Origin: Diphasiastrum complanatum | Lineage: Eukaryota; Streptophyta; Lycopodiopsida; Lycopodiales; Lycopodiaceae | Direction: 5' to 3' | Assembly (NCBI GenBank): GCA_029204225.1 | Contig: MU835831.1 | Coordinates: 1 to 35,865 of the forward strand | Length of the DNA stretch: 35,865 nucleotides | Shown: piece by piece, positions 35,458-35,865 of the stretch | How positions within the stretch are numbered: position 1 is the stretch's first letter | Layout of the letters: each line of letters opens with the position of its first letter | Translations under genes and position numbers: made by a program | The notes under the pieces: model-generated | Told to the model about the DNA's origin: nothing | What the model saw: the letters and a program-made list of their open reading frames with translations, nothing else | The model's database searches: none

Positions 35458-35865
35458 CACTGCATGCTGAAAGCAGGTGCGTTGATCCGTAGAGCTTTTC
35501 TTGTATTTTACGACGCTTCTGACGGATTTCAAAACGGGTTTAAAACGCATTTTTTATGCGTGTTTTTCTATTCTTCCTTCCGCTGTGGCCCTAAGGAGGA
35601 CCGGCCACGTGGCACTGTCCAAGGTGGGACAGGTGGCGGTTCTTCCCACTGAGAATCCGCTCAGAAATCGTGGATTCTTAGTCGCGATGGGGCCCTCCTC
35701 AGATCCGAACAAAAATGATTTTTCTTCATCGTTGTTTGACCAGCGGGAGTGTCAAGAAAGCTGGTAGGAATTTTGCCACGTGGCATCATAAGGGCCAGGA
35801 GAGGTGGCAGTAGGAAGCGCCCTCCTATTCCGATGAATGTCAGATCTCCAACTGTAGAAATCGAG
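35458..35865 (+). other. Leader of the LTR-Z element, cut by the window end
   Basis: Internal sequence after the PBS. No gag motif is readable in these ~400 bases, so the superfamily (gypsy or copia) cannot be told. Confidence 0.6.

Overview
This window looks like nuclear DNA of a land plant with a large, transposon-filled genome. The evidence is LTR elements primed by initiator-Met tRNA (TGGTATCAGAGC), chromodomain Ty3/gypsy elements, a plant-type hAT remnant, and two phase-matched exons of a PI31/PTRE1-like proteasome-regulator gene separated by a ~1.9 kb intron. Nothing prokaryotic is present. The species cannot be fixed from the sequence; fern- or gymnosperm-like genome size is only a guess.

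Layout. (1) 1-1344: remains of a chromovirus family ("LTR-X"). These are an LTR end, the last part of pol with its chromodomain, a polypurine tract and a partial + LTR, fused at a primer-binding-site microhomology to a complete LTR in the opposite orientation. (2) 1345-8626: a defective + strand gypsy element ("outer gypsy"). It has lost gag, protease and RT, carries a solo LTR ("LTR-Z", perfect GTAGC duplication), and its 3' LTR is split by a 3.7 kb non-coding LARD-like element with its own LTRs, PBS, PPT and target-site duplication. (3) 8765-24431: a block bounded on both sides by (TC)n microsatellite. It holds five copies (A, E, B, F, G) of one APE-type non-LTR retrotransposon family, all on the + strand, plus a minus-strand chromovirus (15637-~21110) between copies B and F. 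(4) 24432-27000: the PI31-like exons on the minus strand, with another, unoccupied (TC)n tract in the intron. (5) 27525-30371: two solo LTRs ("LTR-W") with 5 bp duplications. (6) 31440-33020: a decayed hAT transposase. (7) 34997 to the end: the 5' LTR, PBS and leader of another LTR-Z element running off the window.

The most interesting content is the LINE family. Its copies start directly after (TC)n, three of the four visible 3' ends run into (TC)n, and there is no poly(A). The 3' UTR carries a small hairpin with a compensatory base-pair change, and ORF2 ends in a PCNA-interaction (PIP) box conserved in three copies, with a second PIP-like motif further on. This suggests a LINE that integrates into TC microsatellites and recreates its own landing pad. 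TC-specific LINEs (Kibi) are known from animals; I do not know of a described plant example.

How the parts relate: the elements are nested insertions rather than a cooperating gene set. If the PI31-like gene continues through a splice donor near 24681, the LINE block and LTR cluster all lie in its next intron or 3' region.
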